A stretch of 64,000 bases of DNA from Terfezia claveryi (lineage: Eukaryota > Ascomycota > Pezizomycetes > Pezizales > Pezizaceae). The DNA lies in the NCBI GenBank assembly GCA_015179025.1, contig WHUX01000197.1, positions 1 to 64,000 on the forward strand, in the 5' to 3' direction. Of this stretch, positions 1 to 11,900 are shown in pieces. The first letter of the stretch is position 1. The number at the start of each line of letters is the position of its first letter. The translations under genes were made by a program, and so were the position numbers. The notes under the pieces are model-generated. The model worked only from the letters and a program-made list of their open reading frames with translations. It had not been told where the DNA came from and did not search any database.

Positions 1-254
1 ATAATACCATACTCTATAAATAAACATCACTAGAAGTACAAGTTGGCTATTAGAGAGATTTAGTAACTTACTTTCTTATTAACTTTCTTGTTAAGTTGCC
101 ATAGTAATTTGACAACTTCCAAAGTTACTATAGCAACTATTTATTAGTAAATAAAAATAGCCTAACCTTAAGGTCTATGTAAACCTCAAGACTACCCCTC
201 TTCAACTCACTCTCTAGTCTTATATAGTTATCGCAACATATTAAAAAATGAGAT

Positions 255-612
255 ATGGCTTCTTCTAATCAAAACCTTTCTTACACTTCAGAGTGTGTTA
301 TAGCTAGCACTCGTGAACAAGTTTAAGTTACTCATATACAACCATCAATTTCACTAAGCCGGACATTCACTCTAAGTAGTGAAAATAGTAGCAGAGTCCA
401 ACTTTCAGAGGAGGACAAAGTTAAACTAGTTCGTCTATATATCCAGTATCAGGCAGACCATCAGCCATACCCTACTCTTGCTAAACAATCTCATGTCATC
501 CTTGAACCATTTATTACTAGATAGTCATAATAGAAGAACACAAAAAGCTTCCTCCAGGGATGCTCGTCAATGAATGTGATAGCTAATCTTGTCGAGCCGC
601 AGGTAGAGTAAT
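255..612 (+). pseudogene. Broken transposon accessory ORF, small basic/acidic protein
   Basis: From an ATG at 255 one frame reads a protein-like sequence interrupted by a TAA after about 23 codons and a cluster of TAG/TAA/TAG near 522-535. The middle contains EEDKVKLVRLYIQYQADHQ followed by PYPTL, which looks like the DNA-binding (Myb/MADF-like) companion ORF of fungal DNA transposons. The stops are of the CAA/CGA to TAA/TGA kind expected from C-to-T RIP. It overlaps tail to tail with a minus-strand transposase-like fragment, as in two-ORF elements. The family assignment is from memory of similar ORFs and is weak; that the frame is a decayed coding sequence is better supported. Confidence 0.4.
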
Positions 613-830
613 ATTTGCTGTATTTCCTCTTTTGTGAACTGGAAAAACTCTACACACTTGCTCTGTGTAAACTGATCGAGTGCAAACTCTGAGACTGGTA
701 GAGGGGGTAATAGTGGGCGATAACGTAAATATTGTAGCAATGTCATAGCAGCAGTCTCCTGAGCTTCATTCGCAGTTACTACTACTAGAGCTGCTGCTAT
801 CGCCACCACTAACACTGTGTTGGCTACCAT
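567..830 (-). pseudogene. Transposase N-terminus-like fragment (PIF/Harbinger-type?)
   Basis: An 87-codon open frame ends in a stretch containing FFQFTKEEIQQILLYL. This resembles the start of PIF/Harbinger-like DDE transposases, where a conserved F-x-F-(T/S)-x-E-E-I segment precedes the catalytic domain. No DDE catalytic core follows; the frame stops at 567 and the remaining sequence belongs to the opposite-strand ORF. This would be a deletion derivative keeping only the transposase start. Without a homology search the assignment is tentative. Confidence 0.33.
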
Positions 831-960
831 AGTTTGATGATAGTGATTTTTGCTTGCCGTAGGTGACTAAATACTACTAGTAGGTAACATAATATAAAAG
901 TTCCTAAACCTCTTTGCTACTTTTTCCTACTAACTTTTGGTTTATTTTTGCTTACTACTA

Positions 961-2568
961 TCACTAACTGGGTAATGATCGACTGTATAGTAATAATTGA
1001 TATTGTGACCCTTACTTCACCTGACTATGTTCAGCGACTATATAATGAGATCAAGGAATAACTATTCCCATAGCTTAATTACAGTCACTAAATTTGAATT
1101 TTGCATCGACAGCCCGATCAGAGTTGTTCTAAGCTTGCTATAGTACTTATAGCCTCAACATCACCTACAACCCCTTCTCTACTATAAATTCTCCTCATCT
1201 CAACTACCTTCCCCTATATATAGCTGTTAATAGTTTAAATAGATGCTTCATTTATAGTCTCCTAAACCTACATGAGATTGAAGCAACAATTTAACTCTTA
1301 TGCATATAATACATGCACTATGAATATTAAAAATATTAAACTTCTAATAATCAGCTTGTTCAGTATAGTATTTAATATATTGTAAGAGACCTAATTAAGC
1401 TATCCTCATGTAATAATATTCTTGAGGCTGCTTAATACCTCTTCCCATATTTCTGATATTTGAATAGGCTCTAACAGGCTCTACAGCCCTCAATCCCTTG
1501 GCTAACATTGATTATAATCCCTCTTCCCTCTTCAGCCCTATCAACCTCTATACTTCAGGCTTCCTTATAGTCAAATACACTTAATTGAGAGTCTGGCATA
1601 TCCTTAGCAAGCTCCATATTTGCGGTTTACTAGTGCCAGTGGAATTTCTCTATTTCGACTGCCCCCTCTCTATTGAAATCTCCTCCAAGCCTTAATATAT
1701 AAGTAGTTAAGGAAGGATTTTGAGCATAGTGAAGTATGGTAAAGCTACTTCAAAGTATAGTAGCAAGGCTCCTGTGTCTTAGAGTATGGTATAGCTCCAT
1801 TAATCTATTTACTTGAACTTAGTTAGTAGGTAAATAGGAAGGGTATTTAGTAGGATTTTAAGAGAAGAAAAGGGGTTTAAAGTAAGGATATCCGTAAATA
1901 CTAGCAAACTATGATTGCTTACCCTTTTAAAAATATATTAAGCTCTTGACTAATACTAGTCCTGCTATAGGAGAGGTTGAATTGCAGATACTGAGGGTAC
2001 TAAAGGCCAGGGGGGTATTACAGAAGTTTGCCAAAGAGCTAAGGATTATAGAGCCTGTTAGAGCCTATTCAAGTATCAGAAAATATCAGAAGAGGTATTA
2101 AGCAGCCTCAAGAAAGTTATTGCATAAAAATAGCTTGATTAGAGTGCTTATAATATAGAAAATACTATGCTGAAGAAGCTAATTGCGGGAAGTTAATATT
2201 TTTGATATTTTGTAGGCATGCAGTATATGTATTAGAGTTAAATTGTTGCTTCAATCTCATGTAGGTTTAGGAGAGTACTCATGAAGCGTCTATTTATACT
2301 ATTAACAGCTATATATGGGTGACGGTAGTTGCAGTAGAAGGGATTTACAGAGAGGGGATTGTAGGCGCTGCTGAGGTGGTAAGTACTATAGTAAGTTCAG
2401 GGCAACTCTGATTGGGCTGTAGATACAAAATTCAAATTCAGTGACTGTAATTAAGCTATAAGTATAGTTATTCCTTAATTTCATTGCATAGTCGCTAAAC
2501 GTACTCGGGTGAAGTAAGGGTCATGATATCGATCATTACTATATAGTCGATCATTACCCAGTTAGTGA
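961..2568. mobile_element. 1.6-kb foldback element with ~550-bp terminal inverted repeats
   Basis: The sequence starting TCACTAACTGGGTAATGATC at 961 reappears inverted, ending at 2568. The inverted similarity continues with mismatches to about 1550 on the left and about 1975 on the right, leaving a loop of ~400 bp. TA flanks both ends (959-960 and 2569-2570), as expected for a Tc1/mariner-type target duplication. No long ORF exists inside, so it is non-autonomous. The arms differ mainly by transitions, consistent with RIP ageing. Confidence 0.75.
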
Positions 2569-2570
2569 TA

Positions 2571-3117
2571 GTAACATTAAACCTAACAATAACAAGAAAG
2601 CTAGCTAAATCCCTCTATTACTTACCAATATAGAGAGCATATATATAATCTTTAGCCGAGAGCGAAAGTATTTAGAATAATTATCTCTATATATTTTATA
2701 ATTATATATATATATATTTTGGTGCTATGTACAGAGTATATTCTACTATAATAGGCAATCTATCATTGGGAACACAACTACCTATCGGCAGTGCATACTT
2801 GGTCATATGCTAAGAGCCACAAGCACAGACCTGAGCGAAGATTACCCTGAAGCATTATTTTAAGTGCAGAACCTCATCTAACCAACAGATAGCTATCACA
2901 GCGCATAATTTAAAGCATGCCTGCCTATAAGAGTATATGGAGTAATCATTCATAGTATATTAGTTATAGAAAAAGCGCATGAAGTCTAGGTACTGGTATA
3001 GCTATAGGAGCATGTAATATGTATGAATAGATTAGTGGACCACTCTGAAGCACAAGCCTACTACAGGAGCTGAGAGATATCGCAATATGCTAGATAATTT
3101 GAGTATACTGCAAAGTG
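2571..3117. other. AT-rich non-coding stretch
   Basis: No convincing ORF. It contains an (AT)n-rich run near 2690-2720 and otherwise unremarkable AT-rich sequence. I see no gene. Confidence 0.6.
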
Positions 3118-3479
3118 TGTTGGGTATGGGTGTAGGTATGCTGCTGAGTATAGTATAGGTATGCTGTGTGTCGACGGTTATGCTGGGGCTAGGTATGCTA
3201 GGTATGCTGGGTATGCTAGGTAAGGTATGCTGAACAGGTGAAGTGTATGATAGTAATGTATATTACCTAGTCTGGTATAAAAGGGGCCTTTGCATATAGT
3301 CATACCAAGCAGTGAGGGTATTGGTTTAGTAGAGAGAGTAGTTTAGTTTTGTATCTTAGATATGTTCCACTAAATAGAGGGCATTTTATAGTAGTCCATA
3401 TTACTTGGAGGGCATTTTAAAGGTTTTCTCCTTGCCTAAGCATACTCCTTGGTCGCCTTGACCCCCGTGCCCCATTACA
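3118..3479. mobile_element. Possible solo LTR (~362 bp)
   Basis: A block starts TGTTGGGTATGGG and ends CCCCATTACA, giving TG...CA termini. It contains a run of GGTATGCT tandem repeats (about 3130-3232) and a TATA box, TATAAAAGGGG, near 3277, as expected for a retrotransposon promoter. No matching 5-bp target duplication is visible (AAGTG before, ATAAT after), and no internal retroelement sequence adjoins it. This makes the call provisional. Confidence 0.42.
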
Positions 3480-3660
3480 ATAATGTGTACATATAATAGT
3501 GAACCAGAATGTGAATGTCCTATTACTCACTTTTTTGTACTATATTGAAGTGTATATACATGTATATATATGCATATGCATGGTTTTCCCAAAGAAGAAG
3601 AGGAAATGACCTTTGTTCTGCACCTCCGTACTTAGTAAATACTTTTTGCAACAGCATATC

Positions 3661-3780
3661 AAAATTGTACTACTATTATATTTAACTAACTTCATATATC
3701 AGTATTGCACTGCTATTATATTTAACCAACTTTGAGTATGAATATCATACCACTATTATATTTAATGAACTCTGGGTCTC
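3661..3780. repeat. 40-bp minisatellite, three copies
   Basis: The motif CTATTATATTTAA recurs at exactly 40-bp spacing (near 3673, 3713 and 3753) within otherwise similar 40-bp units that differ by a few substitutions. Confidence 0.85.
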
Positions 3781-5280
3781 ACCAAAGTATAGATTTATTA
3801 TGATCCAGTAGTATTCTCGAAAATATGTGGTATGACATAACTTTATTCGTTTGGCTGATAAAGTTCAGCTACCCGGACAGTGGTTATGGCAGTCATGGAG
3901 AGTACTTATATATGTGTTTGTGTGTTTTGTTGAGGGAGGGAGAATAGATATCTAATACTTATAAAATAACTACAAACTTCTTATGTTACAAGGGATATAT
4001 CCAATTCGCTGAGATGTAGAATAACAAGATATGATGATATACTTATTCTTCAATTAGTCTAGAGTAGATATATATAGAAGACAAAAGATAAAATTAGTTA
4101 TACATTTAGTTATAAGTCATAAATTATTTTAGAGTTAAATAAAATTTAATAAATCTTTATCTACTTTTCTACTTCATTAGGCATCCTATTAACCTCAAAT
4201 CTTTGACTTACAATACCTCAAACCTATTCTATGATACTTCATGCAAATATACCAATCTTCCTTTGTGAAGTTTAATCTACTTGCTCTTCATAGTTGTTTC
4301 GTCATATTAGTAAATTGTGGGTAAATAAAGAGTGTGATATAGCCTATGTCTCTACACAAAGTTTACTAATCAACATTCAGAAATTCCCGATGAAAATGCT
4401 TTAGTATCTTTAGAAGGTGCTCTAGCAGTGCATAACAATGGACACTAATCTTATCTGTCCGAGGTTTCCACATGTATCAGTAAGTAATTAATTTTATAAT
4501 AATTAATAATTTATAATTAATAATTTAGATATATACTAATTCAATTTAAAGATTTCCAGGTGATTGCGATAGTGAAAATTATATACAGCAATGCCCTGAA
4601 CCCCATCTTGCAACTTTACACATAATCGGAAAAGCGACAGAACCAATTGGTAATCCCTCAACATAAAATTTACGGTATTTTGAATTAAAAACTGTTGTAT
4701 ATGAGGAAAAAAATACAAATACAGAGTATACTGGAAGACCCAGTCCAGAGGTATAGCAAGTAGATACTAGACGTCGAAATCGGAGGAGTGACAGTGCTAC
4801 TGTGCTGTGATGTAGTGGTTTGAAGGTTACGTCGAAGGTTGGAGGTAGAGAAGTCTAAGAACCTGGAAATGCCAACCTGACCAGAATGCCAAGCTTGCGT
4901 TTTTCGTACTACCTACAACAAGCTGACCGGCCGAAGGCCGCTTCCGCCTTGTATACTGTAGGAAGATACCGAATGGTGATCCAAAATAGCCCCCCCCCCC
5001 CCCTCCCACGTGATGGTGCTAGCAGCGAACATAAAGCTCTGGACTTGGGATTATCTATTCTAGTAGGTGAGGTATAGACACAGACATATATCAATGTCTC
5101 AGAAGACGTGACCCAACTCATTGTGGATTATGAGTAGAGTATTTTTCTTCCTACGCTATACTACTCCGTACATACGTTACAATATCGTTTTGCTTGTAGT
5201 CTGGTTTTTTGCTTGTATTTATGCACTGGTTTCTTTTATTTTTTTTTATTTTTGTTTTTGATAACTTTCTGTGAGTTGCC
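3781..5280. other. Non-coding AT-rich region with a C homopolymer
   Basis: Only short overlapping frames are present and none looks like a gene. A run of about 14 C lies near 4990-5003. A TAGTCTGGTT motif copy lies at 5197-5206. I see no gene. Confidence 0.55.
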
Positions 5281-5291
5281 CCTGCCGATGC

Positions 5292-7200
5292 CTATGAATA
5301 ATTCCGACCCCAAATGGCACCCATTCTGTCTACAACATCTCCATGAAATCCATAAAATCCTTTAAATCCGAGAAAGCCAGTCGGAGGCGTCCCCTCAATA
5401 ATGTGATGGCCAAGTGCATCTCCCGCTGATTTCACTCTCCCCTGACTTGTCTTAACCTCTACGTACATAATCCCCAATACACCCCTTTCACAGCTGTAAC
5501 TCTCGGCTGCCAACTTAACTTTTGTAATAAACTCCGCCTGTGACAAGTCCATTGACAATGTTTGGATACACGTTCCCCGCTTCTCACCGCGCAGCAACGT
5601 TAATTGGCCATCTGGATGTAGTACCAACCCACAATGGAATATTTCCGAGGCCCCCAGTTAATAATGTTAATATCAATCCGCGTAGGCCAAGTCTCAGAGG
5701 CTGTCTGAAGCTCCGCTGCATCGTTAAAGGGATAGCCAGTAGTTGAACCGCAAAGCAAATCGAAGCGGTAAAACCGGAATTTAGACTTATTCCGCGAGTC
5801 GATGACCCATTCTAGTTCGTCTTCACACATTGCGGCTTCCACTGCCGGTGTGTTGCGGCTTCCACTGCCGGTGTGCATAGCGGGTGAATGCCGATTGACG
5901 CGCTAGAGACCCTTTTAATAAGATCCTCCAAAAAACTGAGAGTGGGTTTGAATACCGCCTCAGGCTCTGCAGTGGGTATTGAGCCTTCTGCTGCTACGGT
6001 GGAGGCCTTTGGAGGTTTGCACGATATTTGCCCGACTCTGCCATAGCTTACTTGGTGGTCGCCCTCGTCCGTTCCTGCAGTTTCCAACAATGCACTACTT
6101 GCTGCTACTGGTAATCTTATCGCCCATTCCTCAGGTGATCGTATTTGGGATCTCTCCTCAACCTCTTCGATTTTCTCCGGTTGGATACATCTAATGCCTT
6201 TGACGTTAGTTATGATCACTGTTCAACAAGACGACATCACCACTGACAAGATATCAATTTCCTTCACAATAAGTCCCATCTGCGCCTTCATTTTTTCCGC
6301 TCCCCAGTCAATGCCGCAATCGTGGTTGACATTGCCTCAGAAGCGGAACTCATTAGGTAATCTTTGGGAGTTTGCAACACCGCTTGTAATTTCGCAATGT
6401 TGTTTTTTATACCCCATATACATATCGAGCAAGTCAGAAACATAAGCCTGAATGCCCTGGTATTGTGGTATTGTAATCTTATACCTGTCAGCCCAGAGTA
6501 CAAAGTCCCGGTCATTGTCGTATTTCGTTAATATTGCCCACGTGCGCTGTGGGCAGGAAGCTACCCCCGCCGGAAACGCTGCTGCAGTCCTCTATAGCGT
6601 ATCTAGTGACCATTCTCCGCTCTCTGTATATAATGTTAGTATCGGATAGGTGTATGCGTAATTAGATCAGCGATGTTATCTATTCATCCAGTAACATACA
6701 GTAGATACCAATCTCAGACTTCCTATGTACGTACCGGATTTAATCTGACCACCTCCGGACCAGCTGACACGTATAGTTGTCTACGTTTTGTTGAGTGTAG
6801 AAATGAGCTGAGAACCACCTGAACCTTCACTGTGTGTAACTTCGGAAGCCCCGCCAATTCCATTCCATTGTTCCTTTATCCTAATGCAATTTCATGCTGT
6901 TGCAAGCTCGGCGGCGGGGCATACTCACGCTCTCTCGACGCCTTTTTTGTTGGAGGCATCCAGGACTCTTATGGACACAATACCGTGGAGCTCACCACCC
7001 TCGACAAAGCCTGCCAATAGCCATGTTAGGAGTGGGAGAAAGCTTGTAATTTTTTTAAGGAGACTACCGGAAATATAGCAGTCGCCGTAGATGTCCAAAA
7101 ACTTGCCCCTATTCACTTGAACATGTTCGATCGGTTTGCTGGTACAAAAAGTCCGTTAAAGGTCACCGCATTGTAAGCACGTGGGGCTTGTAGGAAGGAG
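5292..7200 (-). pseudogene. Copy A: degenerate jacalin-like / putative pore-former gene
   Basis: This is a decayed paralog of the gene at 16.4-18.9 kb. From 5' to 3' (right to left) it keeps a fragment near 7160-7200, the exon with FLDIYGDCYISG (about 7080), the exon with GFVEGGELHGIVS (about 7010-6950), the helical middle region (6650-6290), and the C-terminal part with GFKGFYG near 5350. The C-terminal segment resembles the last strands of jacalin-like lectin folds. Damage is visible: a 23-bp tandem duplication at 5831-5876 shifts the frame, another indel lies near 5625, and most of the first long exon is missing at about 7160, where a TAGTCTGG-repeat block begins. It is almost certainly non-functional as it stands. 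Function is discussed under the better-preserved copy. Confidence 0.8.
5831..5876. repeat. 23-bp tandem duplication inside copy A
   Basis: Two adjacent 23-bp units (5831-5853 and 5854-5876) start TGCGGCTTCCACTGCCGGTG and differ only at the last base. The paralog near 17.0 kb has a single unit, so the duplication arose in this copy and breaks the frame (23 is not a multiple of three). Confidence 0.9.
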
Positions 7201-7249
7201 TTGAAGCCTTGCCCTAGGCACATGGACCAAGGGATAGGTCATTACTATG

Positions 7250-7355
7250 TAGTCTGGTTGGCCTGCCAGGTTAAAAACCAGCCCAAAACGGTAGTATTAA
7301 CTAATGCTACCGTTGAACCAGACTAATACCTTTGTGGGTTCTACCAACCAGACTA
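7250..7355. repeat. Short inverted-repeat block, TAGTCTGGTT ends
   Basis: TAGTCTGGTT at 7250-7259 faces AACCAGACTA ending at 7325. An inner hairpin ACGGTAG...CTACCGT lies at 7288-7313, and a further AACCAGACTA ends at 7355. The outer TA could be a target duplication, making this a ~76-bp MITE-like unit. It sits exactly where copy A loses its 5' exon. Confidence 0.55.
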
Positions 7356-7359
7356 GTCC

Positions 7360-8969
7360 TATCTCTTCACCGCCTGTTTAATCTGGTTGGCACCCGCTGT
7401 TGTATGGTCTGATCGAGACTACCTGTCGTACCGAAGGGAACCTTTGCAGGGGATAACATCGAGACCCGATCATGGCCCTAGAGAGTCTTTCAAAAGAAAA
7501 AAAAAACAAGATTTACAAGCCTGGTTATGGGATCGGGAAGCTTCGCACGTTCGTTAGCTAGGTTGATTGTAGGTGCCTTTGAAAAGTGAGGATTTCCAAC
7601 GATCCTGGGCACGAGAACACTGGTTGCCTATCAATTGGGTGCAATTCCTATTCGAAAGTGGCGGAATCCGGCTGACAAGGGGTCCATCCATATAAACAGT
7701 ACGAACCTGGCGCTATGAACATAACCCGTCTGAAAGGATGTCCTATATAACATTCGGTTTATACGGCAGAGAAAATCCTTTACATAGTGAATGTACAGTA
7801 TTACCTTGCGGCTGAGATCAGAGGGATTCGACATGAAAGAAGCAGCCAATCAAGTTTGAACCTCGCAAATAAGGGGATCCAGAATCCATGATCAATTGCC
7901 ATGCAGTAATCTAATCAAAATCAAGTCACCCATAATATGAATACGAAGACAGATTGGCCAATAAGTCCGAGCATGCACAAAAGGGCGCAAATTAACCTTC
8001 AATTGACGTTTATTCTACCTGGGACTGCTATTGCTTAAGAGCATATAACATTCTGGTTTCTTAGTATGAGTTAGGAATCCTCTTCGGTCATGAAGGTAAA
8101 TTGCTTGCTTGTGGGTTCTGGAGAATTTGGTTAGAGAGGGGCTTCTGGCGAGTCAGGCTACATACATATGTGTTGCCCGATTGTTTGATGTTGATCGATT
8201 TCGATCACATGTTCAATAATAAATTCTGGTCGGTGCCGAGGACACAGAATTCTTAACCTCCAAAATGAATGATATCCATGCGTGGCTGAGCTGGCCAATA
8301 TCAAACCCATACAGATAATGACACTGCTTCAAAAGTGCAGCCCGCTGACCCGGTGCCGACTTTCTAAATTTGGGTACAAAGATTTTTTCGATGTTTTTAA
8401 ATACTTAACTCAGCACTCATATGCGGTTCCCAGTAAAGGGGACCATGATGATTGGATACTAAGAAATGCAGCACGGGTTGCATGCATGACTCATTGCAAG
8501 GTTGACCCTCGTTTAAATGAGATAATAATAACTTTGGAGATGTGCTGCAAATCTTGCTTTTTGTTGTTCATTTTTAGACAAAAAATATTTGCCCGGTTGT
8601 TTCGGATTGATCATGAGAGGCCACACATAAAGTTCTAAAGTTCAACAGTGGTGTTGCCGAAAAGGATATAAGATCGCTGCCATGCCTGAGAATCACCTCC
8701 CTCAATAACGAACATATCTGCGACCCCACAACTAGATACCAAAATGTATATTTATTATATTTGTATATTCCGTTGAAATTTTGTACGCCTAGCTGACCAG
8801 GATATGTGCGTTTAAAGTTCACGGCAAGCAAGCAATTGTGTTATCATCGAAGGAAGCCAGAGGCTTTCTATGCAGCCAGGTATGCGATTTTCCTAACCGC
8901 CTTGAGTGTATAAAGTGGCCTGATGTTTATGGTTTCTGAATACTTAGTACATAAAAGATATAAGTGAGG
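7360..8969. other. Intergenic; no supported gene
   Basis: A 118-codon frame at 8282-8638 (+) has no recognisable domain and may be chance. The rest shows no coding pattern. The promoter of the TPR-CHAT gene should lie in the right-hand part; I could not pick a convincing TATA or initiator. Confidence 0.5.
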
Positions 8970-11900
8970 ATGGAGGACTTAGAAGCCGTTATCACGCGAT
9001 TACAGGAAACAGTGGAGGCAACACCAAAGGATCACCCCGATCGAGCAGCCAGGCTGAACAACCTTGGCAACCATTTGAGCAGCCGGTATGAACTGACTGG
9101 GGATTTGGAGGATTTGGATACTGCTATCACTCATACAGAGGAAGCATTAAAGGCAACACCAGATGGTCACCCTGACCGTGCAGCATGGCTAAACAACCTT
9201 GGTAGCCATTTGAGCAGCCGATATGAACGGACTGAGAGTTTGGAGGATCTAGGGGCGGCAATCAACTACCTAGAGACAGCAGTGAAAGTAACAACGGATG
9301 GTCACCCTGACCGTGTCACATTGCTGAACAACCTTGGCAGCAATCTGGGCAATCGATATGAACGGACTGGGGATCTGGAGGACCTGGAGGCTGCTATCAA
9401 TCATACAGAGACAGCAGTGAAGGCAACACCGGATGACCACCCTAAGCGTCCAACACAGCTGAACAACCTTAGTAACTGTTTGAGCAGCCGATATGAACGG
9501 ACTGGGAATTTGGAGGACCTGGAGGCCGCTGTCAATTGCGCGGAGACAGCAGTGAATGCGGCTGCAGAGGATGATCCTGACCGTGCCGCATGGTTAAATA
9601 CCCTTAGTAGCTGTTTGAACTCCCGATATGGACGGACTGGGAATTTGGAGGACCTGGGTGCCGCTGTCAATTGCGCGGAGGCAGCAGTGAATGCCGCTGC
9701 AGAGGATGATCCTGATCGTGCTGCATGGTTAAATACCCTTAGTACCTGTTTAAACTCCCGATATGAACGGACTGGGAATATGGAGGACCTGAAGGCTGCT
9801 ATCGATCACGCAGAGACAGCAGTGCGGGCAACACCAGAGGATGACCCTGACTATGCAACATGGTTGAATAACCTTGGTAACTGTTTGAGCAGCCGATACG
9901 AACGAACTGGGAACTTGGAGGACCTGGAAGCTGCTATCAATTCCACTGAGGCAGCGGTGACGGCAACACCAGATGACCACCCTGATCGAGCAAAATGGCT
10001 GAACAACATTGGTATCCATCTGATTAGCCGATACGAACGAAATGGGAATATGCAGGACCTGGAGGCCGCTATCAATTGGGCAGAGGAAGCATTGAAGGCA
10101 ACACCAGAGGACAACATTGACCGCGTTGCACGGTTGAACAACCTGGGCAGCCATTTGGGTAGCCGATACGAACGAACTGGGAACTTGGTTGACCTGGAGG
10201 CGGCTATCAATTACACTAAGACAGCGGTGATGGCAACACCAGAGGATGACCCTGACCGTGCCGCAAGATTGAACAACCTTGGTAGTCATTTGAGCAGCCG
10301 ATACGAACGAACTGGGAACTTGGAGGACCTGGAAGCTGCTATCAATTCCACTGAGGCAGCGGTGACGGCAACACCAGATGACCACCCTGACCATGCCGCA
10401 TGGTTGAACAATCTTGGTAGCCAATTGGGCAGCCGATACGAACGAAGTGGGAATTTGGAGGACCTGGAAGCCGCTATCAATTACACCAAGTCAGCACTGA
10501 AGGCAACACCAGAGGGTAACCTCAATTCGGCAAGAAATTTAGACAACCTTGGGAGGCATATGAGGAGCAGATACAACAGAAGTGGGTTATTGGAGGATCT
10601 GGAGGCTACCATCAATTATGCGGAGGCAGCACTGAAGGCAACGCCAGAGAATCACCCTGAATATGCTGCGAGGTCAAACAATCTTGGAACCAATCTTAGT
10701 GGGCGATATGAACGAATTGGGAATCTGGAGGACCTGGAGGCCGCCATCAATTGGTCAACGACAGCAGTGAAAGCAATACCAGGGGATCACCCTGGCCGGG
10801 CAGGATTGTTGAATAATCTCGGTACCCAGTTGCACAGTCGATATAGACGAACCGGGGATTTGCAAAACCTCGAGGCTGGGATCAATTGGGTGAAGGAAGC
10901 AGTGAAGGCAACACCCGAGAATCATCCTGACCGTGCAGGATGGTTGAACAACCTTGGTTACTGTCTGAGCAGCCGATATGAACGAACTGGGAATTTGGAG
11001 GACCAGGAGGAAGCTATCAATTGCACCGAGGCAGCAGTGATGGCAACACCTGAAGATCACCCCAACCGTGCCGTATGGTTGCATAACCTTGGTAGCCATT
11101 TGGGCAGCCGATATGAAGGAGCTGGGAGTTTGGAGGACCTGGAGGCTGCTATCAAGTGCGGGGAAGGAGCAGTGAAGGCAATACCAGAGCATCACCCTGA
11201 CCACGCAGCATGGTTGAACAGCCTGGGTAACCATTTGCGCAGCCGATATGAACGAACTTGGGATTTGGAGAACCTAGAGGCAGCGATCCATTACACCGAG
11301 ACAGCAGTGAAGGAAACACCAGAAGATCACCCTTCTCGAGCAAAATGGTTGAGCAACCTTGGTAGTCATTTTAGCAGCCGTCATAAACGAAGTGGGAATT
11401 TGAAGGACCTGGAAGCCGCTATCAATTGCATGGAGGTTGCAGTGAAGGCAATTCCCGAGAGTCACCCTAATCGAGCAACATGTCTAAACAACCTTGGTAA
11501 CTGTTTGAACAGGCGATATGAGCTAGCGGGGAATTTAGAGGACTCGGAGGCTGCTATTAATAGCACGCAGGCAGCTGTGAGGGCAATGCCAGATGATCAC
11601 CCAGGTCGTGCAGATTGGTTGAGCAATCTAGGTAACCATTTTTGCAGCCGATATGAACGGACTTTAAATCCACTGGACTTAGATCTCGCCGTCGATTCAT
11701 GGTTTTCCGCCTGGAGTACTCCCACTGCCTCAATATTGACGAGAATAGAAGCAGCTTCAATTGCTGCAGAAACATTGGTACTTAGACCCTCGGCTACTAG
11801 TCAAGATATGTTAAGAGCCTTCTCAGTGCTACATGAAGCCACACATCTACTTCCACTAGCCACTCCGCGATCTTTGAAGCGTGAGGATCAACAACATATT

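Noticed and set aside
8964..8969. GTG at 8964 as start of the TPR-CHAT protein
   Set aside because: Fungal nuclear genes rarely start at GTG; an ATG lies two codons later.
9401..11775. Several minus-strand ORFs of 60-224 codons
   Set aside because: Periodic antisense shadows of the 126-bp TPR repeats.
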